This document shows positions 63,510 to 64,000 of a stretch of 64,000 nt of DNA, in pieces (position 1 is the stretch's first letter; every line of letters begins with the position of its first letter). A model generated the notes under the pieces. The model was not told the origin of the DNA, ran no database searches, and saw only the letters and a program-made list of their open reading frames with translations. The stretch comes from Heliopora coerulea (taxonomy: Eukaryota > Cnidaria > Anthozoa > Scleralcyonacea > Helioporidae), in assembly GCA_030142905.1 (NCBI GenBank), contig JASJOG010000012.1:1435501-1499500 (forward strand), given 5' to 3'. Made by a program: the position numbers and the translations under genes.

Positions 63510-64000
63510 TTAAATGTTTTAAAACTTTTCGTTGTTTATGTGATCTGTGTTGTTACAATGATAGGTTAGTTACTTATCGTCTACCTGAATAGTTCCTCAT
63601 CGTCCTCCCGACTATTTATGTATTTAATTATTATAAATATCTTTTAGTGTAGTTGAGTTAATTTTATTTTTTTTGTGGATACTATTTATTTTGAAGTACT
63701 GGGTTTAGATCTCAATTAGGACGAAAGTTCTGTTTCTCTCTCCTGCCAGTCAGTCACATTTTTTGTAAATTTGTAAACTTCAAAAAAGAAACATTTCTCA
63801 TTGTTGACATGATTCTCGGGAGTCTGAGATCCAAACTAGGGTTTCGGTTGAAAAAATTAATTTTTTATTGAATGGTTTTGCGCAGGTATATCCGAAATTA
63901 TCACCCTCCCATCGACTCGTTGGGTTTTCTTTATTACTAGAAGAGAATGAGTTACCTGATTAACACTCGTCACGAGAGATCAGACTTTCCGATGGTTCTG
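63510..64000. other. UBE4B intron 8, nothing further recognised
   Basis: AT-rich sequence without a supported exon. A possible acceptor TTGCGCAG at 63885 is followed by a frame that closes within 25 codons and shows no UBE4B similarity. Confidence 0.5.

Noticed and set aside
63886..63962. Possible ninth UBE4B exon after TTGCGCAG
   Set aside because: The phase-0 frame stops after about 25 codons without a donor and does not resemble the next part of UBE4B.
1..64000. CRISPR arrays, bacterial operons, phage or plasmid features
   Set aside because: Repeats have no regular spacer pattern and the genes are spliced metazoan genes.

Overview
The window is animal nuclear DNA. The genes are split by GT-AG introns, intergenic space and introns are packed with palindromic short transposons, and the protein repertoire is metazoan. 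The style (compact introns full of miniature inverted-repeat elements, CR1/L2-like retrotransposon debris, tRNA-like short repeats) fits a cnidarian, most likely an anthozoan such as a stony coral. That assignment is an inference, because no species-specific marker was identified.

Layout. (1) About 1-18.0 kb, plus strand: the 3' two thirds of a Neuralized-like protein 4 (NEURL4) gene. Sixteen coding exons join in phase to the stop codon at 17995-17997 and encode the tail of one neuralized homology repeat (NHR), three complete NHRs and the cysteine-rich C-terminal region. Introns carry an 88-bp minisatellite, G-rich, CTTC, CTGT and GAT tracts, and many miniature elements. (2) About 18.0-20.6 kb: intergenic, with a palindromic element and a possible orphan first exon. 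(3) 20.6-39.6 kb: a direct tandem duplication (unit 1 about 20586-32272, unit 2 about 32275-39593). Each unit carries one intronless minus-strand folate-receptor-family gene (29823-30611 and 37220-37942) and one Myb/SANT-like transposon relic. The units differ by datable insertions: a 3.2-kb LINE fragment, a palindromic element and a 1.1-kb ORF-bearing cassette only in unit 1, and a 425-bp hAT-type element with a perfect 8-bp target duplication only in unit 2. (4) 39.6-42.4 kb: palindromic elements, one carrying two opposed tRNA-like sequences. (5) 42.4-49.7 kb, plus strand: a complete eight-exon SR splicing factor of the SRSF4/5/6 type, whose last intron uses a GC donor. (6) 49.8-53.2 kb: intergenic, with a Tc1/mariner-like element nested in another inverted-repeat element. 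(7) 53.2 kb to the window end, plus strand: the first eight coding exons (335 codons) of ubiquitin conjugation factor E4 B (UBE4B). The U-box end lies beyond the window.

The genes are not an operon and need not act together. NEURL4 (centrosome/E3-associated adaptor), UBE4B (E4 ubiquitin ligase) and the SR protein (splicing) are housekeeping genes. The folate-receptor pair is a locally expanded secreted/GPI-anchored family. The most notable content is structural: two allele-like tandem copies that supply empty sites for each other's insertions, at least ten kinds of long palindromic element, a GC-AG intron forced by reading phase, and a partially duplicated 3' splice site upstream of a NEURL4 exon. 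No prokaryote-type system (CRISPR, operon, phage) is present.
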